64,000 bases of DNA, taken from Cyanobacteria bacterium REEB67. GTDB taxonomy: Bacteria > Cyanobacteriota > Vampirovibrionia > Obscuribacterales > Obscuribacteraceae. Within the stretch, counting starts at the first letter, position 1; each line of letters starts with the position of its first letter. Shown piece by piece: positions 50,835 to 59,417 of this stretch. The translations under genes and the position numbers were made by a program. Location of the stretch: the NCBI GenBank assembly GCA_018971775.1, contig JAGXAB010000016.1, positions 1 to 64,000 of the forward strand, given 5' to 3'. Below the pieces are notes generated by a model, which saw only the letters and a list, made by a program, of their open reading frames with translations, did no database searches and was not told the DNA's origin.

Positions 50835-52541
50835 TTCCGTCGCTTTAGCGATTGCCAGCCCGGCTTTGACAAGCCCCGGCACGCCGCCTTCATAAACGAG
50901 AAATCTATCTTCCCAGGTTGGATCAAATTTGTCCTTGTAGGCCTTCAACCCTTTATAGGAAAAAAAGCGATTGAGGTGGGCGAAGATCTTTTGCATTGCT
51001 TTTTCTTCGATCGTGGCGTCTGCGTCTTCACCCACCCCCGAAAGTGCTGCCAGACCAAGGCTGAAGTGTGTGAAGCCTTCCTCTTTGAGGAAAAATAATA
51101 GCTTGGCAAAAAGAAAATCCATAGTGCCGTTCGGTGCTTTTTCGATATGGCGCATCATGTCAATAGTTACTTCGCCTTTGCGATAAGAACGTATTTCATT
51201 GACGAAGGCCAGTCCTTTGCCTTCCTTGTCGCGCAGTATAAAGACATTGTCGTGCTGAAGCTCGGCCCGGTCAAACTTGCCCAGGCTGAAGCCGCGCTCG
51301 CGTCTGCCGGGCAGTTGTAGCCATTGTCTGGAGATGTCGGCCAGCTCGTCCAAAAAAGCCTCGCTGTGGGGAGGGCGGTGGCGGGTGAGTGTGTAGCCTT
51401 CTTTGTCGAATTTTTTAACGACACTTTTAAAAGTTTTCTTGGCAACTGTTTTGCTTGTGAAAAGGTCGAGGTCGACAACGGCGTCTTCACCTACACGCAC
51501 GGCCTTGAAGCCGAGCTCGCGGTAAATGTCGATGAAGGCGGGTGTTGTCTGCAAAAATGCTACTTTCCAACCGTTGTTGTGGCAGTGAATGGCAAAATCG
51601 TTAATCAGAGGGCCGAGCTTTTCGCGCGGTCCAACCGCGTCACCCAGCACCACGGCTGTATCGATGCATGTTTTGTAGGCGACGAAGCTGGTGTTTTCGG
51701 CATCGAAAAAATAGGATTTGTCCGCCGAGAGTTTGAAGATATCGAGAGCTGTCTTCCCGTTTTGCTCGAGGATAGAGGCCGCCAGCTCACGCTCGCGGGG
51801 TTGGGTAATCAATTTGTAGCGGATCGGGCGGAAGGCACTGAAGATCACCGAGGCCCCGGCCAGGATGCCGTAGAGATGGAGAGACTCGATGAACCACTGA
51901 CCATAGCGAGTGTGGGCGACAAGATCGCTATTGCCGCTCAGAAATAATTCGCGCAGAGTTCTGATCAAAGATGGATAGAGTTCAAAGTTGAGGCCAAAGT
52001 CGCGCTTGTCGAGCAGGAAAAAGCCGGTCACGCCGTAGGCGATGACGGCGGCCAGGCCCAGACCGGCCAGCTTCAGCGCCATCATGAAAGTCGCTTTTTC
52101 GCTCTTGACTGCAAAGTAGGAGCGCGTCGCCAGCAAAAGCACAATCGTCAGCAGTGGTGGCAGGCAAGAATAGCTCGGCAGGTCCTGGGCAAGTTGATGA
52201 TCTTGCAACCAGTGGATGTGTTCTGAGCCAATGCGGGCCAATTGTAAAAAGAGCGAAACGCAGGCCAGACCAAGAGCGACCTGCCAGGCTCGTCGCTTGC
52301 GACTGAGCAGGTTGAGGCTGAGGAAAATGAGCATGTAGCCGAAGGCCACGGTCAAGGACTTGTTTAAATGATAGAGCTGATAACTCGCCACCATACTGAA
52401 CAATTTTGGATGGGACGATAGTCTGACCAGGAGCGGCTGGACCGTACCGCTCAGGCCGCTCAAGAGGGTCGCTGCCGCGGTGAGCCAGACCGGCCAGCTG
52501 GCCCTGGTTGCACTGGTAATCTTGTCAATAACTTCGGGCAT
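50829..52541 (-). CDS. MprF-like phosphatidylglycerol aminoacyltransferase (short form)
   Basis: 570 residues. About six TM helices in the first 255 residues (LTVAFGYMLIFLSLNLLS, LPPLLTIVLLLATRSYFAV, AGLGLAAVIAYGVTGFFLL and others), fewer than the 14 of full MprF. Cytosolic domain about 260-560 is DUF2156: DKSYFFDAENTSFVAYKTCI, VGPREKLGPLINDF, then LPGRRERGFSLGKFDRAEL, LAFVNEIRSYRKGEVTIDMM and FLFAKLLFFLKEEGFTHFSL. These are landmarks of the enzyme that transfers Lys or Ala from tRNA to phosphatidylglycerol, reducing the negative charge of the membrane. The N-terminal flippase part is truncated as in LysX/short forms. Starts 8 bp after a Ser/Thr kinase gene, so phosphorylation may control it. 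Confidence 0.85.
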   Translation of the reverse strand: MPEVIDKITSATRASWPVWLTAAATLLSGLSGTVQPLLVRLSSHPKLFSMVASYQLYHLNKSLTVAFGYMLIFLSLNLLSRKRRAWQVALGLACVSLFLQLARIGSEHIHWLQDHQLAQDLPSYSCLPPLLTIVLLLATRSYFAVKSEKATFMMALKLAGLGLAAVIAYGVTGFFLLDKRDFGLNFELYPSLIRTLRELFLSGNSDLVAHTRYGQWFIESLHLYGILAGASVIFSAFRPIRYKLITQPRERELAASILEQNGKTALDIFKLSADKSYFFDAENTSFVAYKTCIDTAVVLGDAVGPREKLGPLINDFAIHCHNNGWKVAFLQTTPAFIDIYRELGFKAVRVGEDAVVDLDLFTSKTVAKKTFKSVVKKFDKEGYTLTRHRPPHSEAFLDELADISRQWLQLPGRRERGFSLGKFDRAELQHDNVFILRDKEGKGLAFVNEIRSYRKGEVTIDMMRHIEKAPNGTMDFLFAKLLFFLKEEGFTHFSLGLAALSGVGEDADATIEEKAMQKIFAHLNRFFSYKGLKAYKDKFDPTWEDRFLVYEGGVPGLVKAGLAIAKATED

Positions 52542-52549
52542 TGCTTTGC

Positions 52550-54298
52550 CTATTTGGCCAGTGGAAGCTGGGCGAGAATGTCACGCGCGTTCTGGCTGCG
52601 CAGGGCGACGTCCATTTTAGTTGCTTTTTCGATGATTATCGAGAGCAAATGATCAGCCCCAGCTTGATAATCCTGCAGACGAATCGTGCTTATCGGTTCC
52701 GGGTCTTTGCCCGTAGCGAGAAAAAAGAGCGTTGCCCCCATCGAATAGATGTCGCTTTGAACGGTCGGTTTGCCGCGGAATTGTTCCGGAGCGATGTAGT
52801 GCGGCTTGCCGACGACCGATCCGGTGACGTTTGAAGTAAAGCTCTGGGCGACGGAGAAATCGATTAACTTGAGGGCGCCATCCTCGGTGAGGATGAGATT
52901 GTCCGGCGTGAAATCGCGATGCACCACCGGTGGTTCTTGTTCATGCAGGTAGGCGAGGATTTCGGCCATTTGTCCTGCCAGCCTGTAGATTTCTTTAGTC
53001 GGCAGAGGGCCAAATTCGTTGACGATTTCTTTCAAGTTGCGTCCTTCGAGATGTTCCAGGACGAGGTAGGCGCGGTGGTCTTCGAGGAAGAGGTCTTTCA
53101 GTTTGACGATCTGTGGATGGCTGAGCCTGGTGAGGAGATCCGCTTCTTTTTGGAAGCGCATGGCAGCCGCTCGGCGCACCGCTTTATCGGGAAAGATCGG
53201 CAGGAGAAATTCTTTGAGGACGACTACTTGTGCTGTTTCTTCCTGACTTCTGGCCTGATGGCAGAAGGCCAGATAGACTGTGCCCTGGCCGCCTACTCCA
53301 ATTTTGTTGATCACCTGATATTTTTGGTCGCAGAGCATGGCGCCGTTATCGAGCGGCGTCAGTCTGTCGCGTTTGGGCGCCGCCGATAGCTCGGCTAACC
53401 AGAGCTCGGTATAGCTCTGCCGATCAGAGGGCGGCGAAAAGGTAAGGAGCATCTCTTCGTCGATCCACTGGTTGAATCGATTGGACAGTGTATTGAGGAG
53501 CTTCTGGCGATCGTTGCTCGCCAGTATGTCGCCGTAGCGAAGTTTGAATGGTGGATAGAGGGCGCGGTGAAACTCGAAATAATAATCACTATTGGACTTC
53601 GTCAGAGGCGGTCGGATTACTTTGATCTCGAAAACATCGGACCAGTTGACGCGGTGGCTGATACTGATCGTGCGGAAGTTGCCGCTTATTTCGGCAGTTT
53701 TGCCAAAAACCAGGCCGAAAGGGCTGATGTAGATAGTATCCGGCTCGATCGCCACACGCAGGGTGAAATAGGCGATGAGACTACCGGCAATGATGAACAC
53801 CGGCCCTGAGTATGATGATAGCCACTGCGTGGCCAGACCAAGGGCCGGGATACTTTCGGCGGTGAGAAACATTTTGAAGAGATTTAAATAACGGACGGCA
53901 ATCGCCATCGTCGGCGTGAGCAGATTGGTGCAGCCAAGCACGATCACGACGAAGGGCGAAAGGGCGATACCGAGCAGCACTCTCCAGAGGATAGGTCTGA
54001 ACCAGAGTTGAAAGTCGGCATGGGGCAGATAATCGATAGCGCTGCTCTGATCAATGCGCAATTGTCTGGCCGCTGTCGTTACGGCCGGCTGGCTCACTGT
54101 TTCGACGCCAAATTGCAGGCCGCCGCGCAGGCTTTCCTGTAACTTGGGGAAGAAAATCGACTGCGACTCCAGCGGCTTTGGTTTTGGGCCCCAGTCAAGA
54201 CCGAAGAAATTTTTCAGTACTGTCTCTTTTTTGTCTTTCGTCGATTTTAATTTGAGGGATTTCTCATCGAGCGATTTGCGCTGGTATTCATTCGGCAT
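52550..54298 (-). CDS. Membrane-anchored Ser/Thr protein kinase, C-terminal kinase domain
   Basis: 582 residues. Residues 1-100 soluble; TM helices about 108-130 and 165-190; a PH-like region of about 110 residues (IYISPFGLVFGKTAEISGNF, HRALYPPFKLRYGDIL); kinase about 320-582. Gly loop IGVGGQGTVY, ATP-site Lys in VVVLKEF, catalytic VVHRDFTPDN, Mg-binding LIDFSVAQ (DFS for DFG), PHYIAPEQFRGK and SDIYSMGATLFFLATG. The catalytic Lys of HRDLKPEN is replaced by Thr, as in several bacterial kinases. The topology (kinase after the TM pair) places it in the cytosol. Overlaps the next kinase gene upstream by 11 bp and precedes the MprF-like gene by 8 bp. Confidence 0.92.
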   Translation of the reverse strand: MPNEYQRKSLDEKSLKLKSTKDKKETVLKNFFGLDWGPKPKPLESQSIFFPKLQESLRGGLQFGVETVSQPAVTTAARQLRIDQSSAIDYLPHADFQLWFRPILWRVLLGIALSPFVVIVLGCTNLLTPTMAIAVRYLNLFKMFLTAESIPALGLATQWLSSYSGPVFIIAGSLIAYFTLRVAIEPDTIYISPFGLVFGKTAEISGNFRTISISHRVNWSDVFEIKVIRPPLTKSNSDYYFEFHRALYPPFKLRYGDILASNDRQKLLNTLSNRFNQWIDEEMLLTFSPPSDRQSYTELWLAELSAAPKRDRLTPLDNGAMLCDQKYQVINKIGVGGQGTVYLAFCHQARSQEETAQVVVLKEFLLPIFPDKAVRRAAAMRFQKEADLLTRLSHPQIVKLKDLFLEDHRAYLVLEHLEGRNLKEIVNEFGPLPTKEIYRLAGQMAEILAYLHEQEPPVVHRDFTPDNLILTEDGALKLIDFSVAQSFTSNVTGSVVGKPHYIAPEQFRGKPTVQSDIYSMGATLFFLATGKDPEPISTIRLQDYQAGADHLLSIIIEKATKMDVALRSQNARDILAQLPLAK

Positions 54299-55889
54299 GG
54301 CTTACCGCCTTTGACGTCTTCTTCAAGGCGCGCAGCCGCTCTGCCACTAATCTTGCTGTGGCGGGTCTGCCTTCGCGCTCCATCTGGGTGCAGTCGGCGA
54401 CGATTTTATCGAAGGCCGGCGAGAGACTTGCTATTTTGTCTCTGGGATGAGAGGCGCTCAAAGGTTCGGGATCTTCGCCTGTACTGAGGAAGTAGAGAGA
54501 AGCACCGAGCGCGTAGATATCGCTTTGGCAGTTGGCTTTGCCGCGTAATTGTTCGGGAGCGATATAGGCTTGTTTACCGATCATGGTACCGGTGGCGGTG
54601 CCAAGGAAAAAGTTGGCGGCACCGAAGTCGATGACAACGATCGAGCCGTCATTTTTGAGCAATAGATTGTCCGGTGTGAAATCGCGGTGGATGATCGGCT
54701 CGGGCTGTTCGTGCAAGTAAGCGAGCATCAAAGCCATATCTATGCCCCAGGCAATCACTTGCTCTTCATGTTGCGGACCTTCCTCGTGGACGAGGTGGCG
54801 CAGATCTTGCCCGGGGATGTACTCGATCACCAGATAATGTCGGCCCTGGTCGACGAAATGATCGTAGACACGCGCGATTTGTTCGTGCGAAAGAGCCGAG
54901 AGCATGAGCGCTTCGCGACTGAGCAAGTGATGAGATTTTTTGGTCATGTCGGCATCTTCGTTTTGCGGCACGACTGCTTCTTTGAGCACGAAACGACTGT
55001 TAGTCCTGTCGTTTTTGCGGGCCAGATAGATGGCACTCAGGCCTCCGAAGGCTAATTGTTTTTCGATCGTAAAAATACCATCGAGCACTTTTTGACCTGG
55101 CTCGAGGGGGATGAAATTGGTGGCGCCGAAGCGGCGGGCCAACTCTTCTTGCCAGAGTTGCGTATAGCCAGGTGTCTGGTCCCGGCGCCCACCAGTCTTG
55201 CTTGCAGTCATACCACTGGCGGTGCCACCGCTTTTGCCACCAGCTTTGCCATCGTCGCCATAATCCGAAGCACTGTTGCTTCTATGCGCCGCCGAGCCGA
55301 TCTTCGCTGACTTGTTTTCCCCAGACCAGTCGGTGGCTGAAAGGACATTTGCCGATTGACCGCCCCTGTACTCTTGCATAAAGGTGCGGGCGTCGAGCAG
55401 AGCGCTAAAATTGTCGGCGCCCTCTGTCCAGACGTCGAGGGCCATGATCAGAGCGTCGAGCTCCTTTGCTTTGAGCATGACGAGATTAAGGTCGGCGCTT
55501 TTGCCGTCATCAAATTGCAAAATCAGATGACTTCTCTGTCCGCTTTGCAGGAACTGGATATTTTTCAGATTCTCCCATTTTTTGCGCACACGCAGGTGGG
55601 GACCGGGACAGACGAAAAAAGGCAAGTTGATGCCGTCACGGGTGATGAAGATGATTTCGTCCGAGGCGAGGAAGAGAGTGAAGCCGCACAGAGCGGTTAG
55701 AAAGGCATTGAAGCCGATGAGCATCAAAGCATTGACGGTGTTCATCTTTGAGCCGTCCATGTGGATGGCGAGCACCAGAGATGTCCAGCAGAAGACGAAG
55801 ACAGCGACCGGGAAAAGCAGCGTAGTGGTGGCAAAAAGTGCCGTCACCAGTGGTTTTCTATATTTGATCGTCAGTTCGGCTTCTGCCAA
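54288..55889 (-). CDS. Membrane-anchored Ser/Thr protein kinase, paralogue of the next gene
   Basis: 533 residues from TTG 55889 with AGAGGA 9 nt upstream. Two TM helices (about 13-36 and 52-71), a PH-like membrane-proximal domain (FITRDGINLPFFVCPGPHLR, LILQFDDGKSADLNLVMLKA), a Gly/Ser linker, and the kinase at about 265-533: FGGLSAIYLAR, Lys in RFVLKEAVV, IIHRDFTPDNLLL, VVIDFGAANF, AYIAPEQLRGK, SDIYALGASLYFLSTG and the C-lobe Arg in REGRPATARL. DFG is intact here, whereas its partner has DFS. First gene of the operon kinase, kinase, MprF-like, PDZ. A bulged hairpin 28 bp upstream may be regulatory. Confidence 0.93.
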   Translation of the reverse strand: MAEAELTIKYRKPLVTALFATTTLLFPVAVFVFCWTSLVLAIHMDGSKMNTVNALMLIGFNAFLTALCGFTLFLASDEIIFITRDGINLPFFVCPGPHLRVRKKWENLKNIQFLQSGQRSHLILQFDDGKSADLNLVMLKAKELDALIMALDVWTEGADNFSALLDARTFMQEYRGGQSANVLSATDWSGENKSAKIGSAAHRSNSASDYGDDGKAGGKSGGTASGMTASKTGGRRDQTPGYTQLWQEELARRFGATNFIPLEPGQKVLDGIFTIEKQLAFGGLSAIYLARKNDRTNSRFVLKEAVVPQNEDADMTKKSHHLLSREALMLSALSHEQIARVYDHFVDQGRHYLVIEYIPGQDLRHLVHEEGPQHEEQVIAWGIDMALMLAYLHEQPEPIIHRDFTPDNLLLKNDGSIVVIDFGAANFFLGTATGTMIGKQAYIAPEQLRGKANCQSDIYALGASLYFLSTGEDPEPLSASHPRDKIASLSPAFDKIVADCTQMEREGRPATARLVAERLRALKKTSKAVSHAE

Positions 55890-55916
55890 TGCAAATAATC
55901 CTCTGACTGCTTTATA

Positions 55917-55948
55917 CCGCCCGTTTCTATATGTTGAAACAGGGGCGG
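55917..55948. promoter_or_regulatory. Hairpin in the leader of the kinase operon
   Basis: CCGCCCGTTTC (55917-55927) pairs with GAAACAGGGGCGG (55936-55948) through an 8-nt loop with a 2-nt bulge. On the minus strand it lies between the likely promoter and the ribosome site of the kinase gene. It lacks a following T-run, so it is more likely a leader structure or operator than a terminator. Confidence 0.4.
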
Positions 55949-56165
55949 AAGATTTAGCTCTGCCAGGGGACAGTTTGTCGACTGATTGGTGCGGCGATTT
56001 ATCGATAATCTTTTAAATAGGTGCCGTCGGACCTGACCCCATCTAGATGGTAGGGCGCTTAAGCGGCGGAAAGACACCGGAAAAACACTGGAAAATTTCG
56101 CCGGGAGCACGGCAAGATCACGGCAGTATCATTGAGCGGCTGGAGAGATGAGAGCCTTGCTCTGC

Positions 56166-56855
56166 TTAAAACGATGGCTGAGAAGCGCCTGCAGCGCCGT
56201 CCGGTGTCCAGGGCGTTGGATTGTAGACCGGTGCGCTGAGCTGTTCCTGGGGCGGATTGGCAGTCGGTTTAAAGCTCGGAGCGGCCATATTCATGCTGGG
56301 AGCGGCCGCGGGGGCGGCGGAGGCACTGCTGAAACCGGCACCGGGTCCGTTGAAGCCTGCGCCACTGGGCAACTGCGCTGTCGGTGGCAGCATGCCTTTT
56401 TCGGACAGTTCCTTTTGATAGTCCTGGTCGAGTTCGCCGCGAATTTTCAATTCCTGGTTGGCGCGGCGTTCTTTCGAAGCCAGCTTCTGGTTGGCTTGGG
56501 GATTGTTATGCTTTTGATTGTATTTGCGGTTGGCCAGGATGCGTGAGCCGACGGCGAGGGCGCCAATGCCGACCATGCCGCCGTACAGTCCCAAGCCGAT
56601 GGCAGTGCCTGCGCCATTGCCGGGATATCTGCGATTGCCCCAGGCGCTGTAGCCATATTGCGGGCCGGTCGTGAAGGGTGAATAGCCGACGCCACCCGCC
56701 GAAACTCCCCGATAGCTCGGAAATTGTCTATAGTCCGGATAATAGCCCGGCAGCGGATAACCCTGAGCCAGTGCCGGTCCGGCGAAGGCGAAGGCGAAGA
56801 GCTGACCGAAGGCGAAAGTGAGGGCGATCAAAGAACAAATCAGACGGATTGGCAT
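56166..56855 (-). CDS. Small secreted Gly/Pro/Tyr-rich protein
   Basis: 229 residues. Signal peptide SLIALTFAFGQLFAFAFAGP with cleavage near ALAQ. Then a Tyr/Pro/Gly region (YPLPGYYPDYRQFPSYRGVS), a Gly-rich hydrophobic helix (GTAIGLGLYGGMVGIGALAV), a charged helix (LASKERRANQELKIRGELDQ) and a Pro/Ala/Ser-rich tail. I recognise no domain. The composition resembles the end of the GGY-repeat protein at 43182, so both may be parts of a surface layer or matrix (inference). Transcribed in the same direction as ychF, 121 bp after it. Confidence 0.65.
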   Translation of the reverse strand: MPIRLICSLIALTFAFGQLFAFAFAGPALAQGYPLPGYYPDYRQFPSYRGVSAGGVGYSPFTTGPQYGYSAWGNRRYPGNGAGTAIGLGLYGGMVGIGALAVGSRILANRKYNQKHNNPQANQKLASKERRANQELKIRGELDQDYQKELSEKGMLPPTAQLPSGAGFNGPGAGFSSASAAPAAAPSMNMAAPSFKPTANPPQEQLSAPVYNPTPWTPDGAAGASQPSF

Positions 56856-56976
56856 AAAGCTTGGCTGCCTCTGTACCGCGCCACTGGCGCGATGCGTTTG
56901 GGTTGTCTGCCTTTTTAGGCTTACGAGCTTATGCTACTTAAGTCCGGCCGCTTGTGAAATGGTGAAATTCCCATTT

Positions 56977-58080
56977 CTAGACGTTAAAGCGGAAATGCAC
57001 GACGTCGCCGTCGTCCATGACGTAATCCTTGCCTTCCAGGCGCATCACGCCTTTTTCCTTGGCTACTTTTTCGGAGCCCGAACGCACATAGTCGTCGTAG
57101 CCGATTACTTCGGCTTTTATAAAGCCGCGCTCGAAGTCGGTATGGATGATGCCGGCGCACTGGGGCGCGGTAAAGCCAGATTCGAAAGGCCAGGCTCGTA
57201 CTTCCTTTTCGCCGGCGGTGAAATAGGTCTTCAGGCCGAGCAGCTCGAAGGCGGCGCGGATCAGGGTGTTGACCCCGGAGTCTTTGACGCCGAGGCTTTC
57301 GAGATAGCTGGTGCGTTCGGCCGGGTCGAGGGCGGAGAGTTCAGCTTCAATCTGTGCCGAAATGATTACTACCGGGCGTTTCTCTTCTTTGGCTTTGGCC
57401 TTGAGGGCTTGCACATATTTGTTTTTGTCGGGATCGGCGAGCTCGTCTTCTTTGACATTGGCGGCGTAGAGCATCGGTTTTGTGGACAAGAGTTGCAAAG
57501 ACGGCACGATGGCGCGCTCTTCGTCGGTGAGGATGTCCATGTCGACAGCTTCGACTTCGTTGATGTAGGGGATCACTTTTTCCAGCACGGCGAGTTCTAG
57601 CTCGGCGCGCTTGTCGCCGCCGTGTTTCTTCTGCTTCTGCAGGCGGTCGATACGCTTGGTGATCGAGGCTTGATCGGCCATAGCCAGCTCGATGTGGATG
57701 GTGTCGACGTCGCGCAGCGGGTCGATAGCGCCGTCTACGTGGGTGATGTTTTCATCGTCGAAGCAGCGCACGACGTGCACGATGGCGTCCACTTCGCGGA
57801 TGTGTGAGAGGAACTGGTTGCCCAGGCCTTCACCCTTGGAAGCGCCGCGGACGAGGCCGGCGATATCGACGAATTCAAAGGCGGCGGGTAGCACCTGCTG
57901 CGGTTTGACCAGCTCTTTGAGCTTATCCAGTCTGCCATCCGGGACTTTAACGATGCCGACGTTGGGTTCAATCGTGCAAAAGGGGTAATTGGCACTTTCT
58001 GCCTGGTAAGAGGCCGTCAACGCGTTGAAAAGCGTTGATTTGCCGACATTTGGCAGTCCGACGATACCTGATTTGGGCAC
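56977..58080 (-). CDS. ychF: Redox-regulated ribosome-associated ATPase YchF (OLA1 type)
   Basis: 367 residues from GTG 58080, where AGGAGG lies 5 nt upstream and the protein begins [16 protein letters not shown]; the open frame extends to 58200 but that adds nothing conserved. Typical YchF length (363-ish). G1 GLPNVGKST, switch [14 protein letters not shown]3 DIAGL followed by [15 protein letters not shown]; the G4 position reads ANVKED rather than NKxD, the known cause of ATP over GTP preference. C-terminal TGS domain with [35 protein letters not shown] and [14 protein letters not shown]. Binds ribosomes and negatively affects oxidative-stress responses in E. coli. Confidence 0.97.
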   Translation of the reverse strand: MPKSGIVGLPNVGKSTLFNALTASYQAESANYPFCTIEPNVGIVKVPDGRLDKLKELVKPQQVLPAAFEFVDIAGLVRGASKGEGLGNQFLSHIREVDAIVHVVRCFDDENITHVDGAIDPLRDVDTIHIELAMADQASITKRIDRLQKQKKHGGDKRAELELAVLEKVIPYINEVEAVDMDILTDEERAIVPSLQLLSTKPMLYAANVKEDELADPDKNKYVQALKAKAKEEKRPVVIISAQIEAELSALDPAERTSYLESLGVKDSGVNTLIRAAFELLGLKTYFTAGEKEVRAWPFESGFTAPQCAGIIHTDFERGFIKAEVIGYDDYVRSGSEKVAKEKGVMRLEGKDYVMDDGDVVHFRFNV

Positions 58081-58519
58081 AATTGCCTCCTGGGTGACCT
58101 TGCTCAATGGTGGCCGCCAGAATCTGGCGAGCACGCGGCCTGACATTATATATAGAACTCGGGCCGCAGGAAGGTTAGATAAGAGTGAGCGTGGGGTCAA
58201 GCGCCGGGTCTTGCCCTGTCGGAAGCTTCACAGTCCGCAATTGACTCAACTTCCCATCCTTTTCCGCTGGGCAAAAATTGCTGGGTAAGATTAAACTAAT
58301 TATTCTTCACGTCCGGGAGCCAAAAGCGTTGCAGTCACTCTATTAGATATAGACTATGTACTTATTGATTTGGCCGCTCTGGCCGGTATCCCGCGTCAGC
58401 GATGAGCTGACTAAAAGTTGATGCAAAAAAACGATGCACGCAATTTTTTGAGCGCTGACTTTCAGAATCAATTTGGCTCTACGTCTCTTTCACGACAATG
58501 TAATCAGGAGAAAATATCA
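58081..58519. other. Intergenic region, 439 bp, between divergent ychF and the ATPase operon
   Basis: Contains the ychF ribosome site (58086-58091) and the leader of the DUF5132 gene (AGGAGAA at 58507-58513). The stretch near 58330-58360 (TTGCAG, then TATAGACT about 15 bp on) could be a weak promoter. No gene, tRNA or strong repeat is seen. An in-frame ATG at 58418 upstream of the DUF5132 gene is not used in my annotation. Confidence 0.5.
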
Positions 58520-58777
58520 ATGCTCGATAAAATTTGGGAAGCCGCAACCGGCAAATGGGGAATTATTGCAGTAGCTGTCCTAGCTCTGCCTGGTGGCCGC
58601 CAAGCCTTGAGAAGCGCTGGCAAGGAAATTATCCGCGCCGGTATCGTCGTCAATGACAAGGTCAAAGAAATCGTTGCCGAAGTACGCGAAGAAGCTTCCG
58701 ACGTTGTCGCTGAAGTCAAAGCCGAACGCGAGCAGACCCAGAAGCACGATAAAAAGCACGAAAAAGCCACTGCTTAG
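58520..58777 (+). CDS. DUF5132-like small membrane-associated protein
   Basis: 85 residues from ATG 58520 with AGGAGAA 6-7 nt upstream. A short N-terminal helix, one hydrophobic stretch (GIIAVAVLALPGG), then a long amphipathic charged helix (EIVAEVREEASDVVAEVKAE) ending in a His/Lys-rich tail. The pattern and the position before HMA_2 and P1B-ATPase genes match DUF5132, a family regularly found with such ATPases and thought to assist the transporter. Function unproven. A strong hairpin follows the stop, so it may be made in excess of the transporter. Confidence 0.75.
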   Translation: MLDKIWEAATGKWGIIAVAVLALPGGRQALRSAGKEIIRAGIVVNDKVKEIVAEVREEASDVVAEVKAEREQTQKHDKKHEKATA

Positions 58778-58798
58778 TCGACGCCGATAGAGTTTTCG

Positions 58799-58829
58799 CT
58801 GGAGCCGGTTTGCGCCGGCTCCAGTCTCT
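58799..58829 (+). terminator. Strong hairpin inside the ATPase operon (attenuator or terminator)
   Basis: CTGGAGCCGG (58799-58808), loop TTTGCG, CCGGCTCCAG (58815-58824): a perfect 10-bp GC-rich stem followed by TCTCTTACTT. It lies 21 bp after the DUF5132 stop and 23 bp before the HMA_2 start. The T-run is imperfect, so partial read-through is expected. Confidence 0.6.
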
Positions 58830-58847
58830 TACTTAAGGATAAGCTCA

Positions 58848-59417
58848 ATGACCAGAAGCCAGCATTCCGCCGTTAAAGTCGTCCACCGCTTGCCTCATCG
58901 CACTCGCATCAAAATGCCGCCTGTGCACCGTACTCCTGGAAAAATGGAGAAGATGGGCGATCGTCTGCGGCAGATTGATGGAGTGCACGGCGTCGAAGTC
59001 GATCACCGCACCGGCAGCATTTTACTCAAACATAATGAAGACCCGGGTATTATCGAAAGCTTGATGGAATCGCTCGAGGAAGCCGGTGATCTCTTCTTAT
59101 CTGTGATGATGGAAGAAGAAGGTCCTGAGTCCGAATTGAGCTTTGTTTCCAAATTTTTGAAAGATAGCCTTGGCACGGCGAACGCCAATGTCTCGCGTTC
59201 GACGCGTGGTTTTATCGATCTGCGCATGCTCGTGCCGCTAGGTTTTCTGGGCACCGCTCTCTGGAAGCTTCGAAAAAGCGAAGGCTTGATGTTTGAAGTG
59301 CCGCCTTATGTGTTGCTCTGGTATGCCTGGGATTCTTATATGAAGCTGCATCACACGCGGCCTCCTCAGGAGTTAGTGCCCACCATTCAATCGGCTGACA
59401 CGGGGCATAACACCTGA
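58848..59417 (+). CDS. HMA_2-domain protein
   Basis: 189 residues; ATG 58848 with AAGGAT upstream. N-terminal domain about 8-85 has VVHRLPHRTRIKMPP, GVHGVEVDHRTGSILLKHNE, the H-x-LP-x-R plus T-G-S-x-L pattern of HMA_2, a ferredoxin-like relative of heavy-metal domains without CxxC. The C-terminal half has a TM-like segment (LRMLVPLGFLGTALWKL) and FEVPPYVLLWYAWDSYMKL. The last base of its stop codon is the first base of the ATPase ATG (59417), so the two are tightly coupled. The same HMA_2-like domain recurs at the N-terminus of the ATPase. Probably a transporter subunit or metal donor. Confidence 0.82.
   Translation: MTRSQHSAVKVVHRLPHRTRIKMPPVHRTPGKMEKMGDRLRQIDGVHGVEVDHRTGSILLKHNEDPGIIESLMESLEEAGDLFLSVMMEEEGPESELSFVSKFLKDSLGTANANVSRSTRGFIDLRMLVPLGFLGTALWKLRKSEGLMFEVPPYVLLWYAWDSYMKLHHTRPPQELVPTIQSADTGHNT

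Noticed and set aside
56877..56891. CGCGCC-ACT-GGCGCG hairpin between ychF and the next gene as a terminator
   Set aside because: Only 6 bp with a 3-nt loop and no T-run in either direction.
58081..58200. Upstream extension of the ychF frame to 58200
   Set aside because: AGGAGG is placed 5 nt before GTG 58080 and all YchF proteins begin at this point.
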